Positions 17,903-26,819 of a stretch of DNA of 64,000 bases are shown here, in pieces. Below the pieces are notes generated by a model that was given only the letters and a program-made list of their open reading frames with translations, did no database searches and was not told the origin of the DNA. How positions within the stretch are numbered: position 1 is the first letter of the stretch; every line of letters begins with the position of its first letter. The stretch is from Chitinophagaceae bacterium LGM1 (GTDB lineage Bacteria > Bacteroidota > Bacteroidia > Chitinophagales > Chitinophagaceae). The position numbers and the translations under genes are program-made. The DNA lies in assembly GCA_018604165.1 (NCBI GenBank), contig CP075895.1, forward strand, positions 3,258,194 through 3,322,193. The letters run 5' to 3'.

Positions 17903-18955
17903 GTGAAGGAAGCAAGAAAAAGAAAGGCAGTAGCATATTGGTTGTTGGCAGGCGTTATCATGATTGTGATACAGGTATTGCTGGGGGGTGTTACCCGCCT
18001 CACAGGTTCGGGCTTATCTATTACGGAATGGAAACCCATCATGGGTGCAATGCCCCCAATGGCTGATGCTGCATGGCAGGCAGCTTTTGAAAAATACCAG
18101 CAGATAGCACAATACAAATACCTCAACAACCACTTTACGATAGACGACTTCAAATTCATTTTCTTTTGGGAGTGGTTTCACCGCTTGTGGGCAAGGTTGC
18201 TGGGGGTAGTGTTTGCCATTGGCTTTATCTACTTCTTAGTGCGCAGGTATTTCGATAAGGAAATGATTATCCCTTTCATTATCCTTTTTATACTCGGTGG
18301 TGCACAGGGGCTGATAGGGTGGATAATGGTTGCCAGTGGCATCAACGATACCGACCTGTATGTAAACCACATCAAACTAGCGCTGCATTTTATGGCAGCA
18401 CTCTTGTTGCTTTGCTACACGCTTTGGTTCGCACTAAAACTATTAGTACCTGACTACAAACTGACTGCCAATAAAAAACTAAGCCGTTTTACTACTATTA
18501 CCATCATCGTACTGTGCATACAATTAGTATATGGGGCTTTCATGGCGGGGCTAAAAGCAGCCATGGCGGCACCCACATGGCCCGACATCAACGGTATGTA
18601 TATACCAGACAGCCTGCAAGTATACAGCATCATCAACCACCCCATCAATGTACACTTTATGCACAGGCAGCTGGCATACCTGTTGTTTGCGCTCATCATG
18701 TTCTGGTTTGGTAGCGTTACCAAGTTTTCAAAACAGCAAAAAGGCAGCCTGATAGCATCTGCACGGTGGTGGCCTTTTATACTTGTATTCGTACAGGTAG
18801 TGCTGGGTATAATTACGGTTATCAGCGCACCGAAAATAGTGCCGGGCAAATTCGGTACGTTTGAGGTATTGGCAGAATTGCACCAGCTTTTTGCCATGTT
18901 CTTACTCATGGCATTGGTGGTATGCCAATATGCGCTACGCCGTACAACGAATTAA
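17903..18955 (+). CDS. ctaA: Heme A synthase (COX15/CtaA family)
   Basis: A membrane enzyme that oxidises the heme O methyl group to make heme A for cytochrome oxidase. The 350-residue protein has eight predicted membrane helices. It also has the family motifs GGVTRLTGSGLSITEWKPI and EWFHRLWARLLG, and further heme-ligand histidines in ALHFMAALL, FMHRQLAYLLF and ELHQLFAMFL. The start is a GTG at 17903 (MKEARKRKAVAYW...); no ATG lies before the first membrane helix. The protoheme farnesyltransferase partner is not in the window. Confidence 0.93.
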   Translation: MKEARKRKAVAYWLLAGVIMIVIQVLLGGVTRLTGSGLSITEWKPIMGAMPPMADAAWQAAFEKYQQIAQYKYLNNHFTIDDFKFIFFWEWFHRLWARLLGVVFAIGFIYFLVRRYFDKEMIIPFIILFILGGAQGLIGWIMVASGINDTDLYVNHIKLALHFMAALLLLCYTLWFALKLLVPDYKLTANKKLSRFTTITIIVLCIQLVYGAFMAGLKAAMAAPTWPDINGMYIPDSLQVYSIINHPINVHFMHRQLAYLLFALIMFWFGSVTKFSKQQKGSLIASARWWPFILVFVQVVLGIITVISAPKIVPGKFGTFEVLAELHQLFAMFLLMALVVCQYALRRTTN

Positions 18956-19027
18956 TGTAAATAATACACCCCGCTTACAAAAACGCCGAAACTTAGTTGT
19001 AACTTAATAGTGGATTACAACCACGGC

Positions 19028-21259
19028 ATGAACAGTGTATTGAAAAGCATATTTCAGTTTCTACCTGTACAATTACTGATACTTCATTTTCGTAAGTATC
19101 AATTATTGCTCTTGTTTTGGGTGATAATTATTACAACAGTTACCGGGCATTTTGCTGCTGTGTTTGGTGCCAAGTCTTTATTTCTAGCACCAGAATATCA
19201 GGGCAAAATCAGCTTCTTCAGCATGTTCATTTTGGGTGGAGCAATGGCGGTGTTCGTCATGTCATGGCATGTTACTACGTTCATCATCCACAGCGCGCGC
19301 CTGCCTTTTTTGGGTGCTGTGCGCCATGCGTTTATCAAATACTGCATCAACAATTCCTTATTGCCGCTGGCATTTCTTGTGTTCTACTCATTCGTAGTTA
19401 CCCACTATCAGTTGCGCGATGAACACGCGGGCGCGTCAAGGGCATTCCTTTTTCAGTTGGGTTTCTATATGGGCTTCGCGCTCATTATTATTGTATCATT
19501 TGCCTACTTTTTTCGGGTTGACAGGGATTTGCTGAAAGTGGTTTTGTCACGCATTGCCAATCCATCGCGCGTTAAAAACTTTATACCCTACGATGCGCTG
19601 GACTATGAGATAGACGTGGTGAATACAAAAACATTTCTATCCGGCAGGCTCAAATTAAAACGTTGTGATGAACTGGAAACTTTCTCGCCCCGCCTTTTGC
19701 AAACCGTGCTACGCAAGCATCACCGCAATGCCATCACTGCCAGTATATTTGCTTTGATGGTGCTGTGGGCATCGGGCTTTTTTGTTGATAAGCCCATACT
19801 ACGCTTGCCGGCAGGTGCGGGTTTCCTCATCCTGTTTTCAGTAGTGCTGGGCATAGTAGGCGCAATGAAATATTTTCTGCGTAGTTGGGAAGTACTGGGT
19901 TGGATTTTTATCGTCGCCATCCTTTCTGCTTTGGTAAAGAATGATGTGTTTGATGTGCGTAGCATTGCTTACGGACTCAATTACAAAACACCCGCCGCTG
20001 AAAAACCAGTGTATGATACCCGCAACCTCAACATACTCTTCAACGATAGCCTGTGCCAACAAGACAGGCAACAGGAAGAAAACCGTTTATCATTATGGCA
20101 GAGCAAACGCATAGCGGCAGGTGATACCAACGCGCCATTGATAATAATATCTGTAAGTGGTGGTGGTAACAGAGCAGCATACTGGACGTTTCGCAACCTG
20201 CAATACTTGGATAGCATGAGCAATGGCAGGCTGTATAACAACACCGTAATGATAACAGGTGCATCGGGCGGTATGATAGGTGCTACTTACTGGCGCGATG
20301 TGCAATACAAATACAAACAAACCAATCAATCATCACCTTATCAGCAACAGTATCAGGATAATATTGGTAAAGACCTGCTGAATGCCATTATTTTTTCGCT
20401 GGCGAGTGTTGACCTCGCATCGCCGTTTAATAAAATAGCTGTAGCTGGCTATTCTTATAAAAAAGACCGTGGCTATGCTATGGAGCAGGAACTGATACGC
20501 AATACAGAGGGCTTGCTTGATAAGAAACTGGGCGACTATACTGCCAAAGAACAAAACTGCGAAATGCCTGCCCTCATTGTCAACGGCACAATCATAAATG
20601 ATGGCAAACGCCTGATGATGGCGGCATCGCCCGTTGGCTACCTTTGCAAACCTGCCTACGACAGCAACAATAAAAACGCGCTGGTAGATGCCATAGACTT
20701 CGGTAGGTTTTTTGCAAAACAAGACGCACAGAATATGCGCATCACATCCGCCCTTCGGATGAATGCGACATTCCCGTATATACTACCCGTAGTGAGGCTG
20801 CCGTCTGCACCCGAAATGAATGTAATGGATGCAGGGCTACGCGACAACTTCGGCATCGAAGTGGCAGTGCGGTACTTGTATAGCATGAGCAGCTGGATAA
20901 AAGCGAACAATAAAAAAGTGATACTGCTGCAAATACGCGATACGCGCGAAAATGAATTGTTTCCGCAATCGCATATCAATTCGCTGGGCAGTATGGTATC
21001 CAGCCCATTATTTGTGATACAGAACAAATGGGAGAGCTTCCAGTCTTACGGGCATACCTACCTGAAAGACTATGCCCGTAGCCTGTTTGACGGCAAGCTG
21101 CAAATAGTAACGATGGAATACATACCTGAACATGAGGGTAAAACAGCCGCACTTAATTTCCACCTCACACAAAGGGAAAAAACAGATTTGTTGCAATCCG
21201 TTTACTCACAACAAAATCAAACAGATGCTAACCACATCAAACAAATGCTAAGTGAATAA
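19028..21259 (+). CDS. Patatin-like phospholipase domain protein with N-terminal membrane region
   Basis: A 743-residue protein in two halves. The first 300 residues hold about seven to eight hydrophobic segments and no clear family. The second half looks like a patatin/acyl hydrolase core. It has a glycine-rich oxyanion stretch SVSGGGNRAAYW, the nucleophile elbow GASGGMIGA (Ser in G-x-S-x-G) and a late DAGLRDNFGIEVA with the Asp-Gly-like catalytic Asp. It probably hydrolyses lipid acyl esters at the membrane. An upstream GTG at 19010 is open, but the ATG at 19028 (MNSVLKSIF) is the likelier start. Confidence 0.82.
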   Translation: MNSVLKSIFQFLPVQLLILHFRKYQLLLLFWVIIITTVTGHFAAVFGAKSLFLAPEYQGKISFFSMFILGGAMAVFVMSWHVTTFIIHSARLPFLGAVRHAFIKYCINNSLLPLAFLVFYSFVVTHYQLRDEHAGASRAFLFQLGFYMGFALIIIVSFAYFFRVDRDLLKVVLSRIANPSRVKNFIPYDALDYEIDVVNTKTFLSGRLKLKRCDELETFSPRLLQTVLRKHHRNAITASIFALMVLWASGFFVDKPILRLPAGAGFLILFSVVLGIVGAMKYFLRSWEVLGWIFIVAILSALVKNDVFDVRSIAYGLNYKTPAAEKPVYDTRNLNILFNDSLCQQDRQQEENRLSLWQSKRIAAGDTNAPLIIISVSGGGNRAAYWTFRNLQYLDSMSNGRLYNNTVMITGASGGMIGATYWRDVQYKYKQTNQSSPYQQQYQDNIGKDLLNAIIFSLASVDLASPFNKIAVAGYSYKKDRGYAMEQELIRNTEGLLDKKLGDYTAKEQNCEMPALIVNGTIINDGKRLMMAASPVGYLCKPAYDSNNKNALVDAIDFGRFFAKQDAQNMRITSALRMNATFPYILPVVRLPSAPEMNVMDAGLRDNFGIEVAVRYLYSMSSWIKANNKKVILLQIRDTRENELFPQSHINSLGSMVSSPLFVIQNKWESFQSYGHTYLKDYARSLFDGKLQIVTMEYIPEHEGKTAALNFHLTQREKTDLLQSVYSQQNQTDANHIKQMLSE

Positions 21260-21292
21260 TACGGATTAACTTAGCGGCAGATAACAGGTTTC

Positions 21293-22165
21293 ATGAAAGT
21301 AACAGGTTTCAGCATCATCCGCAACGCCGTAAAATACGATTACCCCATCGTGGAAGCGATACAATCTATACTACCTCTGTGCGATAAATTTGTTATCGGC
21401 ATCGGGCAATCGGAAGATGATACCATTGCATTGATAGAAAGCATCAACAGCCCCAAAATAAAAATCATACACACTGTTTGGGATGATAGTTTGCGCACAG
21501 GCGGACTTGTATTGAGCGATGAAACCAATAAAGTTTTCAAAGCTATAGGCGATGATACTGACTGGTGTTTTTATATACAGGGCGATGAAGTGATACATGA
21601 GCAATACCACGCTGCCATTCGTAGTGGTATGCAACAACACCTTACCGATAAACGGGTGGATGGCCTGTTGTTTAAATATATGCACTTCTATGGTTCATAC
21701 GATTATGTAGGCAGCTCTACCCGCTGGTATCCGCACGAAATACGCATCATCCGAAACGACAAAAGCATTTATTCTTATAAAGACGCGCAGGGCTTCCGTA
21801 AGGGCGATGATGAAAAGCTGCAAGTAAAATTATTGGATGCCTACGTGTATCACTATGGTTGGGTGAAAGACCCGCGCGCTATGCAACGCAAGCAGGAGAA
21901 TTTTCATAAAATGTGGCACGATGATGCTTGGCTGGAAAGCAATATCATAAAAGCAGATGCTTTTGATTACGTAGGTGATATTGACGAGTTAGCAAAGTTT
22001 ACAGGCACACATCCCGCCGTTATGCAGGCACGCATCAACCGCATCAACTGGCAATTTGATTATGATATATCATACAACAAACGAAGCCTGAAAACAAAAT
22101 TCAAACAGTTTGCCGAAGATGTGTTGGGCATCAGCATGAGTTATAAAAACTACAAACTTATTTAA
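21293..22165 (+). CDS. Glycosyltransferase family 2-like protein
   Basis: A 290-residue GT-A fold enzyme. It starts MKVTGFSIIRNAVKYDYPIV, the form typical of the Bacteroidota GT2 subgroup that begins with FxxxRN, and has the acidic metal-binding stretch DWCFYIQGDEVIHE (a DxD-like region). The C-terminal part, HYGWVKDPRAMQRKQENF, is also characteristic of the subgroup. It probably adds sugars to lipopolysaccharide or another surface glycan. It overlaps the convergent hutH stop by 4 bases. Donor and acceptor unknown. Confidence 0.87.
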   Translation: MKVTGFSIIRNAVKYDYPIVEAIQSILPLCDKFVIGIGQSEDDTIALIESINSPKIKIIHTVWDDSLRTGGLVLSDETNKVFKAIGDDTDWCFYIQGDEVIHEQYHAAIRSGMQQHLTDKRVDGLLFKYMHFYGSYDYVGSSTRWYPHEIRIIRNDKSIYSYKDAQGFRKGDDEKLQVKLLDAYVYHYGWVKDPRAMQRKQENFHKMWHDDAWLESNIIKADAFDYVGDIDELAKFTGTHPAVMQARINRINWQFDYDISYNKRSLKTKFKQFAEDVLGISMSYKNYKLI

Positions 22166-23640
22166 GCGAGTACATCTTCGCTACCTCTGTTCAGAAATTG
22201 TTCCGCTTTTATCAGGTCGTCATGCAGCAACCTGTCTGTCGGCATAAACGATATTTCTTTACGAAAAGCAGCATACAGTTTTTCCAACGCGGGCGAGGTA
22301 GTAGCTGGTCTTCGCAGGTCTATGGCTTGTGCTGCTGTCAGTAGCTCTATTGCCAACACACGCTGCACATTCATCACCACACGGCGTAGTTTGGTAGCAG
22401 CATTTGCACCCATGCTTACATGGTCTTCCTGCCCGTTGCTGCTGACAATGCTATCAACAGATGCTGGTGTACATAATTGCTTGCTTTGGCTAACAATGGC
22501 GGCGGCTGTATATTGTGCTATCATAAAGCCACTATTCACACCAGCGTCCGGTGCAAGGAATGGCGGCAAATCGCGCTGGCCGCTGATTAATAAATACGTT
22601 CTTCGTTCAGAAATACTCGCCAATTCTGCTATGGCTATTGCCAGAAAATCGAGATTCAATGCCAAAGGCTGCCCGTGAAAATTACCACCACTCATAATGG
22701 CATCTTCATCATGAAACACAATGGGGTTGTCTGTTACCGAATTGATTTCCGTTTCTACAATGCCGCCAACCATATCTATTACATCCTTGCTGGCACCATG
22801 TACTTGCGGCATACAACGAAAAGAATACGGGTCTTGCACCTGCACTTTAGGCATAGCCTGTATTGCACTGCCTTGCAGCAATGCCAGTATGCGTTGCGCT
22901 GTAGTTATCTGCCCTTTGTGCGGGCGTACACGGTGTATAGGGTGCTGAAAGGGTTCGTCTTTAGCCATAAATGCATCAGCCGACAGAGCCCCGATAACAT
23001 CTGCCCATGCAGACAGTTGTTTAGATTTTATCAAACACCAAACAGCATGAGCACTCATAAACTGCGTACCGTTTAGCAAAGCCAATCCTTCTTTGGCAGC
23101 CAATGGTATTGGCTGCAAGCCTGTTTCCTGCAATACTTCGCCTGCATCTCTTACCACACCTTTATAACGCACTTTACCTTTGCCGAATATCGGCAGACTC
23201 AGATGTGCTAACGGAGCCAAGTCGCCCGATGCACCAAGTGAACCTAACTCATATACCACAGGCGTAATGCCCAAGTTGTAGAAATCTATCAGTCGCTGCA
23301 CTATCTCTTTGCGCACACCACTATAGCCACGCCCTAAGCCATGCGCTTTCAGCAATAGCATCCAGCGCACAATATCTTCGGGCACTTCGTCACCCATACC
23401 GCAGGCATGAGAGCAAACTAAGTTTTCCTGTAGCTGCGATAATTCGTCATCTGCTATGCGCACATTGCAAAGCGAGCCAAAACCGGTATTGATACCATAA
23501 TAAGTGTTGCCTTTTTGCAGTATGTCGTCGAGGTATTGGCGGTTAGTAGCGATGCGTGTAAAAGCATCTGTCGGTAATGCAAATGAAGCTGCATTCCATT
23601 TGCTCAGAAAATCAATCGAAATATGTTCAGGAAGTTCCAT
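22162..23640 (-). CDS. hutH: Histidine/aromatic amino acid ammonia-lyase
   Basis: Removes ammonia non-oxidatively from histidine (or another aromatic amino acid) using the self-made MIO cofactor. The 492-residue protein has the MIO tripeptide in GSLGASGDLAPLAHLS, the conserved YGINTGFG and the C-terminal SSNGQEDHVSMG. No other hut genes are adjacent, so the substrate could differ from histidine. A TTG at 23661 would add 7 residues (MLPQYGT), but the ATG at 23640 is preceded by a TACATTTG box at 23659-23666 that overlaps the earlier start, which favours 23640. Confidence 0.9.
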   Translation of the reverse strand: MELPEHISIDFLSKWNAASFALPTDAFTRIATNRQYLDDILQKGNTYYGINTGFGSLCNVRIADDELSQLQENLVCSHACGMGDEVPEDIVRWMLLLKAHGLGRGYSGVRKEIVQRLIDFYNLGITPVVYELGSLGASGDLAPLAHLSLPIFGKGKVRYKGVVRDAGEVLQETGLQPIPLAAKEGLALLNGTQFMSAHAVWCLIKSKQLSAWADVIGALSADAFMAKDEPFQHPIHRVRPHKGQITTAQRILALLQGSAIQAMPKVQVQDPYSFRCMPQVHGASKDVIDMVGGIVETEINSVTDNPIVFHDEDAIMSGGNFHGQPLALNLDFLAIAIAELASISERRTYLLISGQRDLPPFLAPDAGVNSGFMIAQYTAAAIVSQSKQLCTPASVDSIVSSNGQEDHVSMGANAATKLRRVVMNVQRVLAIELLTAAQAIDLRRPATTSPALEKLYAAFRKEISFMPTDRLLHDDLIKAEQFLNRGSEDVLA

Positions 23641-23658
23641 TGTGCCGTATTGTGGCAG

Positions 23659-23666
23659 CAAATGTA
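23659..23666 (-). promoter_or_regulatory. -7 promoter box for hutH
   Basis: TACATTTG on the minus strand, giving a predicted leader of about 15 bases. It sits in the 53-base gap after the thioredoxin-like gene, so hutH may be transcribed separately from the two genes upstream. Confidence 0.5.
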
Positions 23667-23693
23667 CTTATTAGCCCCGAAAGGCTGAAACAG

Positions 23694-24215
23694 CTATTTT
23701 TTCGCTATGTCTTTTTCAATAATAGCCCGCAAATCGGCCTCTATACTTTTGCTGACAGACTCTGTTATTCTGCCAACTTCTTCATTGTCTTTCACCAATA
23801 TAAATGCAGGCACACGGGTGATGTTGTAAAACTTACTTTCGCCGTGCTTGGTTTGCTTATTTCTATCTACGCCGTACATCGTGTACATGGGCATCGGGTA
23901 GTTGACCATACCGATTACTTTCAGCAGTTTAGGCACCAGTATTTGAGAGTCTTCGCACCAAGTACCCATAACTGTTACTATGCTGTAATTAGCAAGGTGT
24001 TGTTGCAAAAAAGCCATGTCTGCCATATCGGGTTTGTAGGCATTAATACCACTTTCCAGCCATTTGAAGCTGGGTTCTTTTTGCAGGTCGTTAAACAGGA
24101 TTTGTCCTTTAAATACTACCGACCCGTTTTGAGAGTCAACCGAAGTGTAATAATCTGATTGTGCAAATGTCATCATACCCGTCATCAGCAATACTGCTGT
24201 CAGTAAAATCCTCAT
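23694..24215 (-). CDS. Secreted thioredoxin-fold protein
   Basis: A 173-residue product with a Sec signal (MRILLTAVLLMTGMMTFAQ) and a thioredoxin-like fold around VMGTWCEDSQILVPKLLKV. The active-site position reads WCEDS, so the second cysteine of a CxxC pair is missing and it is unlikely to be an ordinary dithiol oxidoreductase. A cis-Pro region (RVPAFILV) is present. It overlaps the upstream MerR-type gene by 4 bases and so belongs to one operon with it. Confidence 0.85.
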   Translation of the reverse strand: MRILLTAVLLMTGMMTFAQSDYYTSVDSQNGSVVFKGQILFNDLQKEPSFKWLESGINAYKPDMADMAFLQQHLANYSIVTVMGTWCEDSQILVPKLLKVIGMVNYPMPMYTMYGVDRNKQTKHGESKFYNITRVPAFILVKDNEEVGRITESVSKSIEADLRAIIEKDIAKK

Positions 24216-24736
24216 GTAAGCTGTTTTCTTATCTGTAATAATTTGCTCCGCAATACCTGTAAAGATTTTTTCAGGTCCACCTGCTGTACAGATATTTTGC
24301 GGTTTTCTTTCAGCTTGGCTTTTGCGCCACTGATGGTAAAACCACGCTCCTTTACAAGGTGGTAAATGGTATTGATTTCGCGCACTTGTTCGGGTGTATA
24401 GAGCCTGTCGCCTTTGCGGGTGGTACGCACTTTCATATCAAACTCTTTTGTCCAGAATCGGATATTGGACGTATTGACTTTGAAAATGGTGGCTACCTCG
24501 CCAATGGTATAATATTGTTTATCTCCTTCCCAAGTACTTAACGCGTCAGACTGATGAGTGCCTTCTTTGGCGGGCTTTGCTTTTTTAGCTTTCGATGGTT
24601 TGGGTGCAGCCTCTTCTTCAGGCAATGTATCTGCTTCCTGCTCCACTGCTTTCTTAGCCACACGCTTGCGCACAGGCTTTACAGGCTCTGTTACCAGTTC
24701 TTCTCCAAACAGTGTGAGGACTTTTGTAACCATCAC
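24212..24736 (-). CDS. MerR family transcriptional regulator
   Basis: A 174-residue DNA-binding protein. The MerR winged helix is at about residues 75-145 (YYTIGEVATIFKVNTSNIRF through the wing with TRRKGDRLYTPEQVREI-like sequence and KERGFTISGAKAKL). The first 70 residues are Lys/Ala/Pro/Glu-rich and probably disordered. The usual C-terminal metal-binding half is absent, so it is not a classic metal sensor; the Bacteroidota family of this form is widespread. It overlaps the downstream thioredoxin-like gene by 4 bases. Confidence 0.88.
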   Translation of the reverse strand: MMVTKVLTLFGEELVTEPVKPVRKRVAKKAVEQEADTLPEEEAAPKPSKAKKAKPAKEGTHQSDALSTWEGDKQYYTIGEVATIFKVNTSNIRFWTKEFDMKVRTTRKGDRLYTPEQVREINTIYHLVKERGFTISGAKAKLKENRKISVQQVDLKKSLQVLRSKLLQIRKQLT

Positions 24737-24837
24737 TACAAAATAACAAAAAATTCATCATGCCGATATGATATATTATTAAGAGGTATGTATATAACAC
24801 TATTGATAATCTGTATAAGAGGCAACCCTTTTTACCT

Positions 24838-24845
24838 TAATTTTG
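24838..24845 (+). promoter_or_regulatory. -7 promoter box for mqnC
   Basis: TAATTTTG fits TAnnTTTG. The predicted leader is about 18 bases to the ATG at 24867. The box overlaps the alternative TTG start at 24843, which argues against that start. Confidence 0.5.
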
Positions 24846-24866
24846 TTGTTACTATTAAAGGTTTTC

Positions 24867-25991
24867 ATGCAATTATCAGCGTTATACGAGCGTGCCCTGC
24901 GTTTTGATTTTTTGAGTGCCGAAGAGGGTGTGTTCCTGTTTGAAAATGCCCCATTGGCAGATTTGATGTTTGTTGCCAACGAGCTGCGCAAGATACAGGT
25001 ACCGCATGGCAAGGTTACGTGGATCATAGACCGCAATATGAACACCACTAACGTGTGTATTGCCAACTGCAAATTCTGCAACTTCTACCGCATACCGGGG
25101 CATGAAGAAGCATACATTACCGATATAGAAACCTATAAGCAAAAGATTGAAGAAACGTTCCGCTATGGCGGTGAACAACTGCTGCTGCAAGGTGGTCACC
25201 ACCCCGATTTGGGATTGGATTATTACACCACACTCTTCCGTCAGTTGAAAGATATGTACCCCAACCTGAAGTTGCACGCCCTTGGTCCACCAGAGGTTGC
25301 GCATATCTGTAAGGTATCGGGCGTTTCTCATCGGGATGCTTTGCTGGCACTGAAAGCAGCAGGTATGGATAGTATGCCCGGCCCGGGTGCAGAGATACTG
25401 AACGACCGTGTTCGCCGTCTCATATCAAAAGGTAAATGTGGTGCGCAAGAGTGGCTCGACATCATGCACGAAGCACATAAGGTTGGGTTAACAACCAGTG
25501 CTACCATGATGTTCGGACACGTAGAAACCATCTACGAGCGTTTTGAACACCTTGCGAAACTGCGTGAAGTACAGGCAAAGAAACCGGAAGATGCAAAAGG
25601 TTTTATCGCATTCATCCCATGGACGTTTCAGGATGTGGACACATTGCTGAACAGGATACGCGGTACAAAAAACCATACTACTGCCGAAGAGTACATCCGT
25701 ATGATAGCTATGAGCCGCATCATGCTACCGAATGTGAAAAACATACAGGCCTCATGGCTCACAGTTGGTAAACAGGTAGCACAGATGTGCCTGCACGCTG
25801 GTGCCAACGACTTCGGCTCTATTATGATTGAGGAGAATGTAGTAAGTGCAGCAGGTGCGCCACACCGCTTCACCTACAAAGGCATACAGCAAGCCATCAA
25901 CGAAGCAGGCTTCCCAGCACAGCTACGCAATCAGCAATACGAATTCCGCCAACTGCCGGAAAATATTGAAGAGCAAGTAATAGCGTACTAG
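24867..25991 (+). CDS. mqnC: Cyclic dehypoxanthinyl futalosine synthase (radical SAM)
   Basis: Radical-SAM enzyme of the futalosine route to menaquinone. It cyclises dehypoxanthine futalosine. The 374-residue product carries the radical-SAM cluster motif CIANCKFCNFYR and the sequence LLLQGGHHPDLGLDYY, which marks MqnC rather than MqnE. Further conserved parts are ALGPPEVAHICKVSG and the C-terminal SIMIEENVVSAAGAPHR. The presence of this gene implies that the organism makes menaquinone by the futalosine route. The first cluster Cys is near residue 69. A hairpin terminator follows 26 bases after the stop. Confidence 0.93.
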   Translation: MQLSALYERALRFDFLSAEEGVFLFENAPLADLMFVANELRKIQVPHGKVTWIIDRNMNTTNVCIANCKFCNFYRIPGHEEAYITDIETYKQKIEETFRYGGEQLLLQGGHHPDLGLDYYTTLFRQLKDMYPNLKLHALGPPEVAHICKVSGVSHRDALLALKAAGMDSMPGPGAEILNDRVRRLISKGKCGAQEWLDIMHEAHKVGLTTSATMMFGHVETIYERFEHLAKLREVQAKKPEDAKGFIAFIPWTFQDVDTLLNRIRGTKNHTTAEEYIRMIAMSRIMLPNVKNIQASWLTVGKQVAQMCLHAGANDFGSIMIEENVVSAAGAPHRFTYKGIQQAINEAGFPAQLRNQQYEFRQLPENIEEQVIAY

Positions 25992-26017
25992 TAACATCCA
26001 TAGATATTTTGTTTCAG

Positions 26018-26036
26018 CCCGATTAATACAATCGGG
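26018..26036 (+). terminator. Terminator hairpin of mqnC
   Basis: CCCGATT, loop AATAC, AATCGGG, then GTGTTTTATT. A 7-bp perfect stem with a T-rich tail, placed just before the start of the TSUP transporter gene. Confidence 0.65.
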
Positions 26037-26057
26037 GTGTTTTATTATTTTGTGGCA

Positions 26058-26819
26058 ATGCTTACACTCATTACATTATGCTGTTTCGCTTTTCTGGCAG
26101 GCTTTATAGATGCTATGGTAGGGGGTGGCGGGCTGATACAACTACCAGCGCTCTTCATACTGCAACCACACCTGAGCCTTGTGCAAACTTTAGCCACTAA
26201 CAAAACAGCTTCTTTTTTCGGCACATCGGTATCTGCTTATCGCTACATCAAAAGGGTTGACATTGATTGGAGTCACCTCACACCCGCTATCATCGCGGCC
26301 TTCATAGGTTCGTTTTCAGGTGCGCTATTGGTATCATTCATTCACAAAGAGCAGTTTATGCCGTTTATCATTTGCATATTGATATTGGTGCTGCTGTATA
26401 CTGTCTTGAAAAAAGAATTGGGTTTGCATCAGGTTAACAAATCACTGACCAGAAATCGTTACCTGACATACGCCATCTGTACAGGTGGTATCATTGGTTT
26501 TTACGACGGGTTCATAGGTCCGGGCACTGGCAGCTTTTTGATATTTTCCTTCGTAGTATTGTTTGGTTACAATTTCCTGCATGCGTCTGCCAATGCAAAA
26601 ATCATCAACGTAGTTACCAATATTGCTGCTTTATTATTCTTTCTGTTTAAAGGAAATATTATCTGGTCTATAGCACTGCCTGTAGGTGCAGCCAATATGT
26701 TGGGCAGCTATGCAGGCTCGCATATAGCATTAAAGAAAGGCAGCGCGTTCATACGCCTGTTTTTTATATTGGTAGTATTGGCACTGATAGCCAAGCTGGG
26801 CTACGACTATATGTTATAG
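26058..26819 (+). CDS. TSUP family transporter (TauE/SafE type)
   Basis: A 253-residue inner-membrane protein of the sulfite/sulfonate exporter family. It has about eight hydrophobic helices and the repeated family motif: first GFIDAMVGGGGLIQLPAL near residue 15, then GFYDGFIGPGTGSFLIF in the second half. The ATG at 26058 follows a GTG at 26037 that lies over the mqnC terminator, so 26058 is preferred. The substrate (an organic sulfur anion or a small carboxylate) is not set by sequence. It overlaps the convergent aminotransferase stop by 6 bases. Confidence 0.9.
   Translation: MLTLITLCCFAFLAGFIDAMVGGGGLIQLPALFILQPHLSLVQTLATNKTASFFGTSVSAYRYIKRVDIDWSHLTPAIIAAFIGSFSGALLVSFIHKEQFMPFIICILILVLLYTVLKKELGLHQVNKSLTRNRYLTYAICTGGIIGFYDGFIGPGTGSFLIFSFVVLFGYNFLHASANAKIINVVTNIAALLFFLFKGNIIWSIALPVGAANMLGSYAGSHIALKKGSAFIRLFFILVVLALIAKLGYDYML

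Noticed and set aside
17712..17936. Minus-strand frame of 74 codons overlapping the ctaA start
   Set aside because: It overlaps the 5' end of a firm gene, and its hydrophobic start is a by-product of AT-rich DNA.
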